Positions 43,013 through 53,957 of a stretch of DNA of 64,000 nucleotides are shown here, piece after piece. The position numbers and the translations under genes were made by a program. The notes beneath the pieces were generated by a model. That model did not search any database, was not told the origin of the DNA, and saw nothing but the letters and a program-made list of their open reading frames with translations. Each line of letters opens with the position of its first letter. Positions within the stretch are counted from its first letter, which is position 1. Origin of the DNA: Mesorhizobium sp. WSM4306 (lineage in GTDB: Bacteria > Pseudomonadota > Alphaproteobacteria > Rhizobiales > Rhizobiaceae); assembly GCF_007003975.1 (NCBI RefSeq), contig NZ_VFTC01000002.1:186001-250000 (forward strand), written 5' to 3'.

Positions 43013-45175
43013 ATGACCCAACTTGACGAGCGTAAGCTCGACCCTGCGGTGGCCCTTGCCTCCCTCGACGAAACAGCGCCGCGCGAGCCGCACAGGCTGT
43101 TCGCCCTGAAACAAGGCGACTGTTTTGTGGTGGCCGATGCCTATGGCGACATCCGGGGAGCCGGCGACGGCTTCTTTCGCGACGACACGCGTGTGCTGTC
43201 GGAGTTCCGGCTGACAGTCGGCGGCCGGCAGACATCGCTCCTCGGCGCCTCGCTCAGCCAGGACAACGTGCTGTTCTCCAGCAATTTGACCAACCTGCCG
43301 ATGCAAAGCGTCGGCGGCCGCGACATCCCGCAAGGCGCGATCCACATCGAACGCGTCAGATTGCTTTGGCAGGACCGGCTGTTCGAGCGCATCACCCTGT
43401 CCAACTACAGCCAGGAGCATTCGGCAATTCGCATCTCGCTGCACTTCGCCGCCGATTTCCGCGACATGTTCGAGGTGCGCGGTTCAACCAGGCCAAAGCG
43501 CGGCATGGCGCATGCGGCCGAAATCGACGCGACGTCCGTGCTCTTGCGTTACGACGGACTGGATGGTCTGGCGCGGCAGTCAGCGATCTCGTTTTCGCAG
43601 GCGCCGGACCAGCTCAGCGCCGAGCGTGCGGATTTCCTGATCGCGGTGACCAAGCGCAGCAGCAAGGTGTTCTATGTCGAGGTCGGCCCGGAACTGGCCG
43701 AGCCGCCCGACCGCGACCGGTTTCGCGCGGCTGCGGCACGCGCCCGCTTCGGCATGCGGGCCAAGCGCCGCCATGGCGCGACGGTGCACAGTTCGGGCCG
43801 CGTCTTCAACGACTGGGTCGAACGCGCCCGCGCCGATGTGGCCTTGCTGACCACCGAGCTTTCGACCGGCCCCTACCCTTATGCAGGCATTCCCTGGTTC
43901 TCGACCGCATTCGGCCGCGACGGCGTCATCTCTGCGCTGCAAATGCTGTGGCTCAATCCCGGCCTGGCGCGCGGCGTGCTCACCTTCCTCGCCCAGCATC
44001 AAGCGACCGAGACATCGCCGTTCAGCGATTCCCAGCCCGGCAAGATCATGCACGAGACCCGCAAGGGCGAAATGGTGGCGCTGCAGGAGCTGCCCTTCGG
44101 CCGCTACTATGGCGGTGTCGACACGACGCCGCTCTACATCCATCTCGCCTGCGCTTATGCAGAGCGCACCGGCGACATGGACTTCATCGCCAGCCTGTGG
44201 CCGTCGCTTACCGCCGCCGCCGGATGGGTTGAGGAAGCGAGCCGTGCGACCGGCTTCGTCACCTATCAGCGCGCCGCTGAATCCGGCCTCGCCAACCAGG
44301 GCTGGAAGGACAGTTTCGACTCTGTGTTCCACGCCGACGGCCGCATTCCCAAAGGTCCGATCGCGCTCGTCGAGGTGCAGGGCTATGTCTTTGCCGCCTT
44401 CAGGGGGCTGGCGGCCCTCGCACGTCGACGCGGCGAGTTCGCGCAAGCCGAGCACTGGGAAAACCGCGCCGAAGAGATGCGGATTGCCGTCGAGCGCGAT
44501 TTCTGGCTCGACGATCTGGGTTTCTATGCGCTCGCCATCGACGGCGCCGGCGAACCCTGCAAGGTGCGCACGTCGAATGCCGGTCACCTGCTCTATGTCG
44601 GGCTGCCGGAGCCGGCGCGGGCGCTGATGGTCGCCGACCAGCTGCTATCGGCGTCCTTCCAGTCGGGCTGGGGGGTGAGGACGCTTGCCGACGATGCGGT
44701 GCTGTTCAATCCGATGTCATACCACAACGGTTCGATCTGGCCGCACGACACGGCGATCTGCGGCGCCGGTCTGGCGCGGTTTGGCGAGCGCGACAATGTG
44801 GTGCGGCTGATGAGCGGCACGTTCGAATCCGCCGTGCATTTCAACATGCGGCTGCCGGAACTGTTCTGCGGCTTTACCCGCTCGGTCGGCGAAGCGCCGA
44901 TCGCTTATCCCGTCGCCTGCCTGCCACAGGCATGGTCGGCGGGTTCGGCCTTCATGCTGATGCAGGCCTGCCTCGGCCTGGAAATCGATGGCTGGAATGG
45001 CGAAATCCACGTCACGCGGCCGCGGCTGCCGATCGGCATCGACACGCTGACGCTCAGGCATCTGGGTGTCGGCGAAAAGAAAGTCGATCTCACCTTCCAG
45101 CGCGTCGGCGACCGTGTCGTCGCCTTTCTTGCCGACCGCCATGAAGGGCAGGTTCCGCTGATCGTGCGAAGCTGA
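43013..45175 (+). CDS. Amylo-alpha-1,6-glucosidase (glycogen debranching-type)
   Basis: 720 residues. It has an N-terminal beta-rich debranching-enzyme domain (LFALKQGDCFVVADAYGDIRG, GDGFFRDDTRVLSEFRLTVGG) and a C-terminal (alpha/alpha)6-barrel. The barrel includes YPYAGIPWFSTAFGRDGVISALQMLW, the signature GIPWF...FGRD, and NPMSYHNGSIWPHDTAICGAGL. It hydrolyses alpha-1,6 branches in alpha-glucans. It has no signal peptide. It lies between a GT4 gene and otsA on one strand, with gaps of 43 and 134 bases. Confidence 0.92.
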   Translation: MTQLDERKLDPAVALASLDETAPREPHRLFALKQGDCFVVADAYGDIRGAGDGFFRDDTRVLSEFRLTVGGRQTSLLGASLSQDNVLFSSNLTNLPMQSVGGRDIPQGAIHIERVRLLWQDRLFERITLSNYSQEHSAIRISLHFAADFRDMFEVRGSTRPKRGMAHAAEIDATSVLLRYDGLDGLARQSAISFSQAPDQLSAERADFLIAVTKRSSKVFYVEVGPELAEPPDRDRFRAAAARARFGMRAKRRHGATVHSSGRVFNDWVERARADVALLTTELSTGPYPYAGIPWFSTAFGRDGVISALQMLWLNPGLARGVLTFLAQHQATETSPFSDSQPGKIMHETRKGEMVALQELPFGRYYGGVDTTPLYIHLACAYAERTGDMDFIASLWPSLTAAAGWVEEASRATGFVTYQRAAESGLANQGWKDSFDSVFHADGRIPKGPIALVEVQGYVFAAFRGLAALARRRGEFAQAEHWENRAEEMRIAVERDFWLDDLGFYALAIDGAGEPCKVRTSNAGHLLYVGLPEPARALMVADQLLSASFQSGWGVRTLADDAVLFNPMSYHNGSIWPHDTAICGAGLARFGERDNVVRLMSGTFESAVHFNMRLPELFCGFTRSVGEAPIAYPVACLPQAWSAGSAFMLMQACLGLEIDGWNGEIHVTRPRLPIGIDTLTLRHLGVGEKKVDLTFQRVGDRVVAFLADRHEGQVPLIVRS

Positions 45176-45309
45176 GCTGAGTCATTTTCGCGGGAACCGA
45201 TCGCAGTTTTGTGCGTTGCAAAATGACAGCTGCCGGCGGCCAGCCGCTGGCGAGCGTGTTCAAATTCAACGAAGAAGAATGACCGCCGAAGGCGGAGATT
45301 GGCACTTCA

Positions 45310-47094
45310 ATGACAAATTATGGCGTCGAGATGCTCTGGATCGTGATCCTGGCAAGCCTCGGCCTTTCCGCCCTCGCCGTTCTGTTTTCGATATCCCGAC
45401 GCCGCGACAGCCGCGCACCGGCCGTTGCCCGCGCGGCTGGTGAGGATGTGGCGGCGGAAGCGGCGCGCAAAGTCATGCGCGAGTTCGAAAAGAACGGCCA
45501 GTCCGCCGATGCCGCACTGGTGACATGGTCACCAGAAACCTTGCGCAAGATCCTCGCCGACGACCTCCCGGACGCCCAGGTCATCGTCGTCTCCAACCGC
45601 GAACCTTACATCCACAACGTCAAGGACGATGGCGTCGAGCTTGTCGTGCCTGCCAGCGGGCTGGTGTCGGCGCTGGAGCCGATCACCCGCGCCTGCGGCG
45701 GCACCTGGATCGCCTATGGCGGCGGTAGCGCGGACCGCCTCACCGTCGATGAGAACGACCGGTTGCCGGTGCCGCCGGATCATCCGGCCTATACGCTGCG
45801 CCGTGTCTGGCTGAGCGAGGAGGAGTATCAAGGCTACTATCTCGGCTTTGCCAATGAAGGCCTTTGGCCGCTCTGCCACATCGCCTTCACCCGTCCTATC
45901 TTCCGTGCCTCGGACTGGGAGGCCTATGAGGCCGTCAACCGCAAATTCGCCGATACGGTAGTGGCCGAAGCGCGCAACGAGCGGCCGATCGTGCTGGTCC
46001 AGGATTACCATTTCGCGCTTCTGCCACGCATGATCCGCGAGCGCCTGCCGGAGGCGATCGTCATCACCTTCTGGCATATCCCCTGGCCAAATTCCGAAGT
46101 CTTCAGCATCTGCCCTTGGCGGGAGCGCATCCTGGAGGGGTTGCTCGGCAGTTCGATCATCGGCTTCCACACCCAGTTCCACGCCAACAATTTTACCGAA
46201 AGCGTCGATCGCTTCCTGGAAAGCCGTATCGAGCGCGCCGATGCGGCGATCTCTTACGGTGGCCAGACGACGCTGGTGCATGCCTACCCCATCTCCATCG
46301 AATGGCCGGCCGAGTTGCTGGCAAAGCTGCCCACAGTCGAGGAATGCCGCACCCGCCTGCGCGACAGGTTCGGCCTCAAGGCCGACGTCAAGCTCTGCAT
46401 CGGCGTCGAACGACTAGACTACACCAAGGGCATTCTCGACCGCTTTCAGGCTCTGGACGAGTTGTTCACGCGCCATCCCGAATTGATCGGCAGACTGGTC
46501 TTCCTGCAGATCGCGGCGCCCAGCCGGGGCACGCTGCCGGCCTATCAGCAATTGCATGACGAATGCATGCGCTATGCCGGCGACCTCAATGAGCGCTACG
46601 GCAGCAGCGACGGCTACAAGCCGGTGATCATGGTGGCCGAACATCACTCGCAGGAACAGGTCTACGAGATCTATCGCGCTGCCGACATCTGCATGGTCAC
46701 CAGCCTGCATGACGGCATGAACCTCGTCGCCAAGGAATTCGTCGCCGCGCGCGACGACGAACAGGGTGTGCTGTTGCTCAGCACATTTGCCGGTGCGTCG
46801 CGCGAACTGCTCGAGGCGCTGATCGTCAATCCCTACGATGCGGCGATGATGAGCGATGCGCTGCTGCAGGCGCTGACCATGTCGCCGGACGAACAGCGCG
46901 AGCGCATGCGCCCGATGCGCGAAATGGTGCGCGACAACAATGTCTATCGCTGGGCCGGCAGCATGCTGCTGGACGCGGCGCGGCTGCGCAAACGCAGCGA
47001 CCTCGACCGGGCGACAGGTGTCACCGAGCGGCCTGCAAACACCGACAGCAACATCGTCTCGATTTTCGATCGCATGCGGAGGGTGGCGTCATGA
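45310..47094 (+). CDS. otsA: Trehalose-6-phosphate synthase OtsA with N-terminal membrane anchor
   Basis: 594 residues, about 120 longer than E. coli OtsA. The extra N-terminus is a membrane helix ([20 protein letters not shown]) and a basic linker. The GT20 domain starts near residue 90: [63 protein letters not shown] and [10 protein letters not shown]. The enzyme joins UDP-glucose to glucose-6-phosphate. It overlaps otsB by four bases (ATGA). The upstream hairpin at 45283-45295 (CCGCC-GAA-GGCGG) is close to the ribosome binding region. Confidence 0.95.
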   Translation: MTNYGVEMLWIVILASLGLSALAVLFSISRRRDSRAPAVARAAGEDVAAEAARKVMREFEKNGQSADAALVTWSPETLRKILADDLPDAQVIVVSNREPYIHNVKDDGVELVVPASGLVSALEPITRACGGTWIAYGGGSADRLTVDENDRLPVPPDHPAYTLRRVWLSEEEYQGYYLGFANEGLWPLCHIAFTRPIFRASDWEAYEAVNRKFADTVVAEARNERPIVLVQDYHFALLPRMIRERLPEAIVITFWHIPWPNSEVFSICPWRERILEGLLGSSIIGFHTQFHANNFTESVDRFLESRIERADAAISYGGQTTLVHAYPISIEWPAELLAKLPTVEECRTRLRDRFGLKADVKLCIGVERLDYTKGILDRFQALDELFTRHPELIGRLVFLQIAAPSRGTLPAYQQLHDECMRYAGDLNERYGSSDGYKPVIMVAEHHSQEQVYEIYRAADICMVTSLHDGMNLVAKEFVAARDDEQGVLLLSTFAGASRELLEALIVNPYDAAMMSDALLQALTMSPDEQRERMRPMREMVRDNNVYRWAGSMLLDAARLRKRSDLDRATGVTERPANTDSNIVSIFDRMRRVAS

Positions 47095-47879
47095 ATAGTC
47101 TACCGAAGACATTGGCCCTGCCAGCCGCACCCGACTTGCCGGAAGGACAGTGGGCACTTTTCCTCGACATTGACGGCACCTTGCTCGAACACGCCGCACA
47201 CCCTGACGCGGTGTCCGTCAGCGACGAGTTGCGCAGTCTGCTCGGCGCCATCGAACAGCGGCTGGACGGCGCAGTCGCCTTTATCACCGGCCGCTCGGTG
47301 GAAGTCGCCGACCGCCTGTTTCATCCGCTGAAGCTGCGCGTTGCTGGCCTGTATGGGCTGGAACACCGGCTGACGCCTGACGGTCCCATCGTTGTGGCGG
47401 ATGCTCCCGCCGATATGGCCGCCCTCGCCGACGCCATTGAAGCCGATTTGGATGACGGCTTGGTTCACATCGAGCGCAAGGGTCCGATCCTCGCCATTCA
47501 CACCCGCGCGGCGCCGCATCTGCTGGCCAGGGCCACCCAGCTTGTCGAGCAGGCATTGGCCGAGCTCCCCAAGGACTACCGCGTCATTCCGGGAAATGCC
47601 GGCGTTGAACTGATGCCGCTCGAGGCGGCCAAGGGCGCGGCCGTGCGGCGCTTCATGGCGATCCCGCCCTTTGCCGGAAGACGGCCGGTTTTCCTCGGCG
47701 ACGATACCGCTGACGAAAACGGTTTCGAAGCGATCAACGAAGCGGGCGGCATCTCGATCCGGGTCAGGCCGCGAGGCCCCACCGCAGCTCAATACCGGCT
47801 CGATGATGTCACCCGCGCTATAGCCTGGCTTGCCGCCAATTTCGAAGCGTCAGCGGCGTATGACCGCAAAGCATCCTGA
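47091..47879 (+). CDS. otsB: Trehalose-6-phosphate phosphatase OtsB
   Basis: 262 residues. HAD phosphatase with DIDGTLLEHA (nucleophile Asp), FITGRSVEVADR, and FLGDDTADENGFEAINEAGG (metal-binding Asp). It removes phosphate from trehalose-6-phosphate. The start follows GGAGGGTGGCGTC and overlaps the otsA stop, giving translational coupling. Confidence 0.95.
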   Translation: MNSLPKTLALPAAPDLPEGQWALFLDIDGTLLEHAAHPDAVSVSDELRSLLGAIEQRLDGAVAFITGRSVEVADRLFHPLKLRVAGLYGLEHRLTPDGPIVVADAPADMAALADAIEADLDDGLVHIERKGPILAIHTRAAPHLLARATQLVEQALAELPKDYRVIPGNAGVELMPLEAAKGAAVRRFMAIPPFAGRRPVFLGDDTADENGFEAINEAGGISIRVRPRGPTAAQYRLDDVTRAIAWLAANFEASAAYDRKAS

Positions 47880-48080
47880 TAGCGGTCGCCAGCGAATCGA
47901 ATCCAGGCCGCACCGGTTGCGACCCGTCTCCGACAAACGCCGATCGATAAGCGCGATTCTCGTTGAATATCTTTAAGGCCAAAGCCGGCAAATGGATTGC
48001 TTGCCGGTTCCCTTGCGTCAGGCTTAACCTGCGTGGCACCGCGTGGAGGCGCGTTCGGCTAGCAAGGGGAGGACATCGCA

Positions 48081-49538
48081 GTGACAATACAAGGCGCATC
48101 GCCTGGCCTTTACAATGAGGACCTCGCTCCGGCAAAGGTGCGGAACTGGGGGCCATTCTCGATCTTCAACGTCTGGACGTCGGACGTTCACAGCCTGTGG
48201 GGCTACTATCTCGCTGCCAGCCTGTTCCTGTTTTGCGGCGGCTTCGTCAATTTCATCATCGCCATCGGCATCGGCTCACTGATCATCTACGTGCTGATGA
48301 ACATGGTCGGCTATGCCGGCGTGAAGACCGGCGTGCCCTACCCCGTACTGGCCCGCGCCTCGTTCGGCATCTGGGGCGCCAACATTCCGGCCCTGGTGCG
48401 CGCCATCGTCGCCTGCTTCTGGTACGGCGCGCAGACTGCCGCGGCCTCAGGTGCCATCGTGGCGCTTTTGATCCGCTCGCAATGGTTCGCCGATTTCAAC
48501 GCCAACACGCATTTCCTCGGCCATACCGGCCTGGAAGTTATCTGCTTCGTGGTCATCTGGGCGCTGCAGCTCTTGATCATCCAGAAGGGTATGGAGACGG
48601 TGCGCCGCTTCCAGGACTGGGCCGGACCCGCCGTGTGGGTGATGATGCTGATCCTGGCAATCTATCTCTGCGTCAAGGCCGGGACCTTCGCCTTCACCAG
48701 CGACATCCCGATGGACGTTCTGCTCGAAAAGACCAAGGACGCCGGCGTGCCGGGCACGCCCGGTTCGTGGACGGCGCTGTTTGCGGTGGCGGCGATCTGG
48801 GTCACCTATTTCTCGGCGCTCTATCTCAACTTCTGCGATTTCGCCCGCTACGCACCGGACCAGGCGTCCCTGCGCAAGGGCAACATCTGGGGCCTGCCGG
48901 TCAATTTGATCCTGTTCTCGCTGGTTGCCGGCGTCACCACCATTGCCGCCTATGACGTCTATCACGAAGTGTTGCTGCACCCCGACCAGATCTCGGCCAA
49001 GTTCGACAGCTGGTTCCTGGCCGCGCTTGCCGCACTGACCTTCGCGGTGGCGACGCTCGGCATCAATGTGGTGGCGAACTTCGTCTCGCCGGCCTTCGAC
49101 TTCTCCAACGTCTTTCCCCGGCAGATCGACTTCAAGAAGGGCGGCTACATCGCAGCCTTGATTGCGCTGGTCCTCTACCCCTTCGCGCCGTGGGAAGGCA
49201 GCGCCGCATCCTTCGTCAACATCATCGGTGCGACGATGGGCCCGATCTTCGGGGTGATGATGGTCGACTACTATCTGATCCGCAAAGGCGAGGTCGACGT
49301 CGAGGCGCTCTACCGCGAAGACGGCGAGTTCCGCTTCCAGGGCGGCTGGCACGTCAACGCCTTTATCGCTGCCGGCATCGGCGCCATCTTCTCGTCGATC
49401 CTGCCCAACTTCACCAGCTGGCTGCCGGCCTGGTGGGGCGTCTATGGCTGGTTCTTCGGCGTGGCGATTGCCGGCGTCGTCTACTACGTGCTGCGCACCA
49501 TGGCGCTGGGTGCTGGAGCGAAGACGGCGAAGGCGTGA
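48081..49538 (+). CDS. NCS1-family nucleobase/allantoin/cytosine permease
   Basis: 485 residues with about twelve membrane helices. It opens at GTG 48081, preceded by GGGGAGG. NCS1 signs: LYNEDLAPAKVRNWGPFSIFNVWTSDVHSLWGYYLA, FGIWGANIPALVRAIVACFWYG and WTALFAVAAIWVTYFSALYLNFCDFARYAP. It brings nucleobases or related compounds across the inner membrane; the substrate cannot be told. Confidence 0.92.
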   Translation: MTIQGASPGLYNEDLAPAKVRNWGPFSIFNVWTSDVHSLWGYYLAASLFLFCGGFVNFIIAIGIGSLIIYVLMNMVGYAGVKTGVPYPVLARASFGIWGANIPALVRAIVACFWYGAQTAAASGAIVALLIRSQWFADFNANTHFLGHTGLEVICFVVIWALQLLIIQKGMETVRRFQDWAGPAVWVMMLILAIYLCVKAGTFAFTSDIPMDVLLEKTKDAGVPGTPGSWTALFAVAAIWVTYFSALYLNFCDFARYAPDQASLRKGNIWGLPVNLILFSLVAGVTTIAAYDVYHEVLLHPDQISAKFDSWFLAALAALTFAVATLGINVVANFVSPAFDFSNVFPRQIDFKKGGYIAALIALVLYPFAPWEGSAASFVNIIGATMGPIFGVMMVDYYLIRKGEVDVEALYREDGEFRFQGGWHVNAFIAAGIGAIFSSILPNFTSWLPAWWGVYGWFFGVAIAGVVYYVLRTMALGAGAKTAKA

Positions 49539-49550
49539 AATGAGGCAGCA

Positions 49551-49603
49551 GGGAGTAGTCAGTAGGGAATAGTATCTTCTACTCCCTACTCCCTACTCCC
49601 TAC
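49551..49603. repeat. Inverted and tandem CTACTCC repeat at the 3' ends of convergent genes
   Basis: GGGAGTAG (49551-49558) faces a tandem CTACTCC array (49579-49603; three copies and a part), so a hairpin can form in several registers. It lies between the NCS1 permease stop and the DUF1697 stop, and covers the last codons of the latter. It probably works as a bidirectional terminator; the tandem unit may vary in copy number. Confidence 0.6.
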
Positions 49604-50131
49604 CATCTCAGCCAACCTCCGCACCGTGTTCCAGTTGCGCGCGGTGCCGATGCCCATGCGTTTGTGGTTCATCGCTGCAAGCAGCCGCGAGCTTGGCCGC
49701 TCGCGCGAAAAGACGACCCAGATGTCACCGTCGACCGAAGCCACCTTCTCATCGTCGGCGGCATAGGCCTGGAGCGCTGCCACGCCATCGGCGGGCGCAG
49801 GGATGCGCATCACCCGCACCGCCACCCGATCGCCAGTTTCGGCCGACTCGGCCGGGAATGGATTGCCGGCGGCGAGCTTCAGCCAGTCCTCGGCAGTGCG
49901 CATGATGATGACGACATGACGGCCAAAGGTTTTTTCGAAGGCCGTTTCGAGCCGCTGTTCCAGCCTGGCGATATCCGTCGCCCGCGCTTCAAAGACCAGA
50001 TTACCGGTCGCCACCAGTGTGCGAGGATTCTTCAGCCCGAGGCCTTCGGCCATCGCCTTGAGGTCGGACATGACAACCCGGCGACCTTCGCCGAGGATGA
50101 TGCTGTAGAGCAGCGCGACATAGGTTTGCAT
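49586..50131 (-). CDS. DUF1697 family protein
   Basis: 181 residues. It matches DUF1697: YVALLYSIILGEGRRVVMSDLKAMAEGLGLKNPRTLVATGNLVFEA, then HVVIIMRTAEDW and KRMGIGTARNWNTVRRLAEM. The N-terminal ALLYSIILG replaces the usual ALLRGINVG. The last codons run into the CTACTCC tandem repeat. It lies 23 bases downstream of pyrG on the same strand. Function unknown. Confidence 0.87.
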   Translation of the reverse strand: MQTYVALLYSIILGEGRRVVMSDLKAMAEGLGLKNPRTLVATGNLVFEARATDIARLEQRLETAFEKTFGRHVVIIMRTAEDWLKLAAGNPFPAESAETGDRVAVRVMRIPAPADGVAALQAYAADDEKVASVDGDIWVVFSRERPSSRLLAAMNHKRMGIGTARNWNTVRRLAEMVGSRE

Positions 50132-50153
50132 CAGCTGCTAAACCCGCAGGCAG

Positions 50154-51794
<1,641 letters not shown>

Positions 51795-51894
51795 TTAACG
51801 CGGCCGAATTGATTCCGCCAGAGAAAAAACCGCCGCTGAGGCTTTTTCCAGAGAAGGCGCGATAGTCCCGAGGTTCGAGACTGTAGTTCTTGGT

Positions 51895-51927
51895 CAAAAC
51901 AAAAGGGCCGGCAGAAGCCGGCCCTTT
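51895..51927 (-). terminator. Rho-independent terminator of the L,D-transpeptidase gene
   Basis: AAAGGGCCGGC (51902-51912) pairs perfectly with GCCGGCCCTTT (51917-51927). On the minus strand the stem is followed by TTTTGTTTT. It lies 20 bases after the stop of the gene at 51947. Confidence 0.88.
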
Positions 51928-51946
51928 CGGCAGAATTGGAAGAACG

Positions 51947-53065
51947 TCAGATGATGACGACCTTGGTGCCGACCCGGACGCGGCTGTAGAGGTCCATGAC
52001 GTGCTCGTTGATCATCCGGAAGCAGCCATTGGAGGCGCTGGTTCCGATCGACTGCGGCGCGATGGTACCGTGGATACGCAGATGCGTGTCCTTCTTGCCG
52101 TCATAGAGATAGATGGCGCGGGCGCCGAGCGGGTTCTGACCGCCGCCCGGCATGCCGTCCTTGTACTGGCCATAGTGCTTGGGCTCGCGCTTCTGCATGT
52201 CGAGCGTCGGGATCCAGCGCGGCCATTCCTGCTTGTCGCCAACCGCAACCGTACCCTTGAACTGCAGGCCTTCGCGGCCGACCGCAATGGCATAGCGGCG
52301 GGCGGTGAAAGCCGATTCGACGAGGTAGAGGCGGCGGGCGCTGGTATCGATGACAATGGTGCCCGGCTCATAACCGGTGAATTCGACGTCCTGCGGCACG
52401 AATTCCGGCTTCACCTTGAACTGCTTCTTGGCTTCGCGCTTGGCGAGAGCCTGGTCGAGGGCGCGCGTCTCGGGAAGGTAGGCGATCGAGGAAGCAGACA
52501 ATGTGCCGCCGAACAGGCCGGCGAAAAGCCCGCCGCTCCTCGGCTTCTGGCCAGGGGCCTCGCTGCGCAATTCGCCATTGTTGCCGGACAGCGCGACGCT
52601 CATCGCCTCTGCCGGGAGCGGCTCGGCCGACTGGATCGGCTCGATCGGCGCAAGCGGGTCAACCGGCGCAATGATCTTGGTGGTCTGCTTGGCCGGCTTC
52701 GCGTCGGCGACAACGACCGGCTTACCCTTGCTGGCCATGAACGCCTGGCGCTGAGCGTCGGCCCTGGCTTTCGCCGCCTCGCGCATCGCCAGCTTGCGGG
52801 CCTCGAGCGCCTTGGCTCCGGCTGCCGCCTTGTCGGCTGCGATCTTGTCTTCGAGCTTACTGATCTGAGCCAGATCATCCGAGCTCTGGTTTTTCTTCTT
52901 CTTGAGAAGCTTCAACTGCGCCGCATCGCTTTTGGCGGCGACGTTGATGACAGCGGTTTTGCCAACCGCCTGCGGTGAGGTCATTGCCGGAGCGCCGGCG
53001 AAGGCCGCGGAGCTCATGCCGAATACGGCACAAAACCCCATGAAAATGAAGCTGCGAAGCTGCAT
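51947..53065 (-). CDS. Periplasmic L,D-transpeptidase (YkuD/ErfK type)
   Basis: 372 residues from the ATG at 53065. A signal peptide (FIFMGFCAVFGMSSAAFA) is followed by a Lys/Ala-rich coiled region (LKLLKKKKNQSSDDLAQISKLEDKIAADKAAAGAKALEARKLAMRE), a Pro-rich linker and a C-terminal YkuD domain. The active site is HGTIAPQSIGTSASNGCFRM, with Cys as nucleophile. It cross-links peptidoglycan or anchors lipoprotein to it. Has its own terminator. A YcbB-like L,D-transpeptidase is encoded at 14874-16748. Confidence 0.92.
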   Translation of the reverse strand: MQLRSFIFMGFCAVFGMSSAAFAGAPAMTSPQAVGKTAVINVAAKSDAAQLKLLKKKKNQSSDDLAQISKLEDKIAADKAAAGAKALEARKLAMREAAKARADAQRQAFMASKGKPVVVADAKPAKQTTKIIAPVDPLAPIEPIQSAEPLPAEAMSVALSGNNGELRSEAPGQKPRSGGLFAGLFGGTLSASSIAYLPETRALDQALAKREAKKQFKVKPEFVPQDVEFTGYEPGTIVIDTSARRLYLVESAFTARRYAIAVGREGLQFKGTVAVGDKQEWPRWIPTLDMQKREPKHYGQYKDGMPGGGQNPLGARAIYLYDGKKDTHLRIHGTIAPQSIGTSASNGCFRMINEHVMDLYSRVRVGTKVVII

Positions 53066-53265
53066 GGCGAAGATCCGATCGTTCAATGCTTGTTGCCCAC
53101 GGCGTCGCCCGGCGCCCCCCAAGGGCGCAGAAAGTGCCGCGCGCAATCTATAATCGAAGTGCCGGAGCGGCCTCAAGCGGAACGCATGGTCGAATCTTCG
53201 TGATCAAGTGCCATTTGCCGCGACTGTGTTGAAACAACAACAGATCGCGGCACTTGACCTACCGA

Positions 53266-53778
53266 CTACTGGTTTGGAACCTGCGGCGTGACCGGCAAGG
53301 TGACGCCGTTGGCAGCCGGCGGCGTGGCCGAATCGGTCGCAGGCGATGTCGCCGGAGCTGGGGCGGGAGCTGTGGCAGGAGCGGTCGCCGGCGGCGTCGT
53401 GGCGGCGCCATTGCCCGAAGGCGCAGCCGGTGCGGTGGTGCCGGCAGGCGGGGTCGTGGCGCCGGCGGGCGGCGCTGGTGGCGTCGTGCCGGGCAGCTGG
53501 TTGAGCACGCCGTTGCCGCTGTCGGCCGGCACCCGGTCGAGAATGTCGATCGGCTTTTCGCCGTAGCGGGCAACGATCGAGAGGGTCAGCGACGTGACGA
53601 AGAAAGCCGCGGCCAGGATCGCCGTCGCCCGCGTCAGCGCATTGGCCGCACCGCGCGCGGTCATGAAACCGGAACCGCCGCCAATGCCGAGACCACCGCC
53701 TTCGGAGCGCTGCAGCAGCACCACGCCGACAAGGGCGAGCACGACCATGAGGTGGATGACGATCAGTACGGTTTCCAT
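53266..53778 (-). CDS. secG: Preprotein translocase subunit SecG with long low-complexity tail
   Basis: 170 residues, against about 110 in most species. Residues 1-75 are SecG: two membrane helices and LQRSEGGGLGIGGGSGFMTARGAANALTRATAILAAAFFVTSL. Residues about 90-170 are an Ala/Pro/Thr-rich low-complexity tail (PPAGTTAPAAPSGNG and similar). SecG helps SecA-driven export through SecYEG. The start follows AGGA. Located upstream of the transpeptidase gene and downstream of tpiA, all on the minus strand. Confidence 0.93.
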   Translation of the reverse strand: METVLIVIHLMVVLALVGVVLLQRSEGGGLGIGGGSGFMTARGAANALTRATAILAAAFFVTSLTLSIVARYGEKPIDILDRVPADSGNGVLNQLPGTTPPAPPAGATTPPAGTTAPAAPSGNGAATTPPATAPATAPAPAPATSPATDSATPPAANGVTLPVTPQVPNQ

Positions 53779-53957
53779 ATTTTATCCTGGCAAGCCCTGC
53801 CGCTCCCTGGCGATCAGGGCCGGTGATTTGGAGGCGGCTCCATACAATGCTTTAACGGCATTTCCAAGCCCGTGGCCGGAATATGGGAAGCAATGCGCCC
53901 TTTGCAACGATTTCGGCCGCAGCGCGGCTTTTGATCAAGTCGGCGACGGAACGCCAG

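Noticed and set aside
45223..45282. A 19-residue frame (MTAAGGQPLASVFKFNEEE) before otsA, next to a GTCATTTT/AAAATGAC repeat
   Set aside because: No ribosome binding site and no leader-peptide features; kept only as a remote possibility of an otsA leader.
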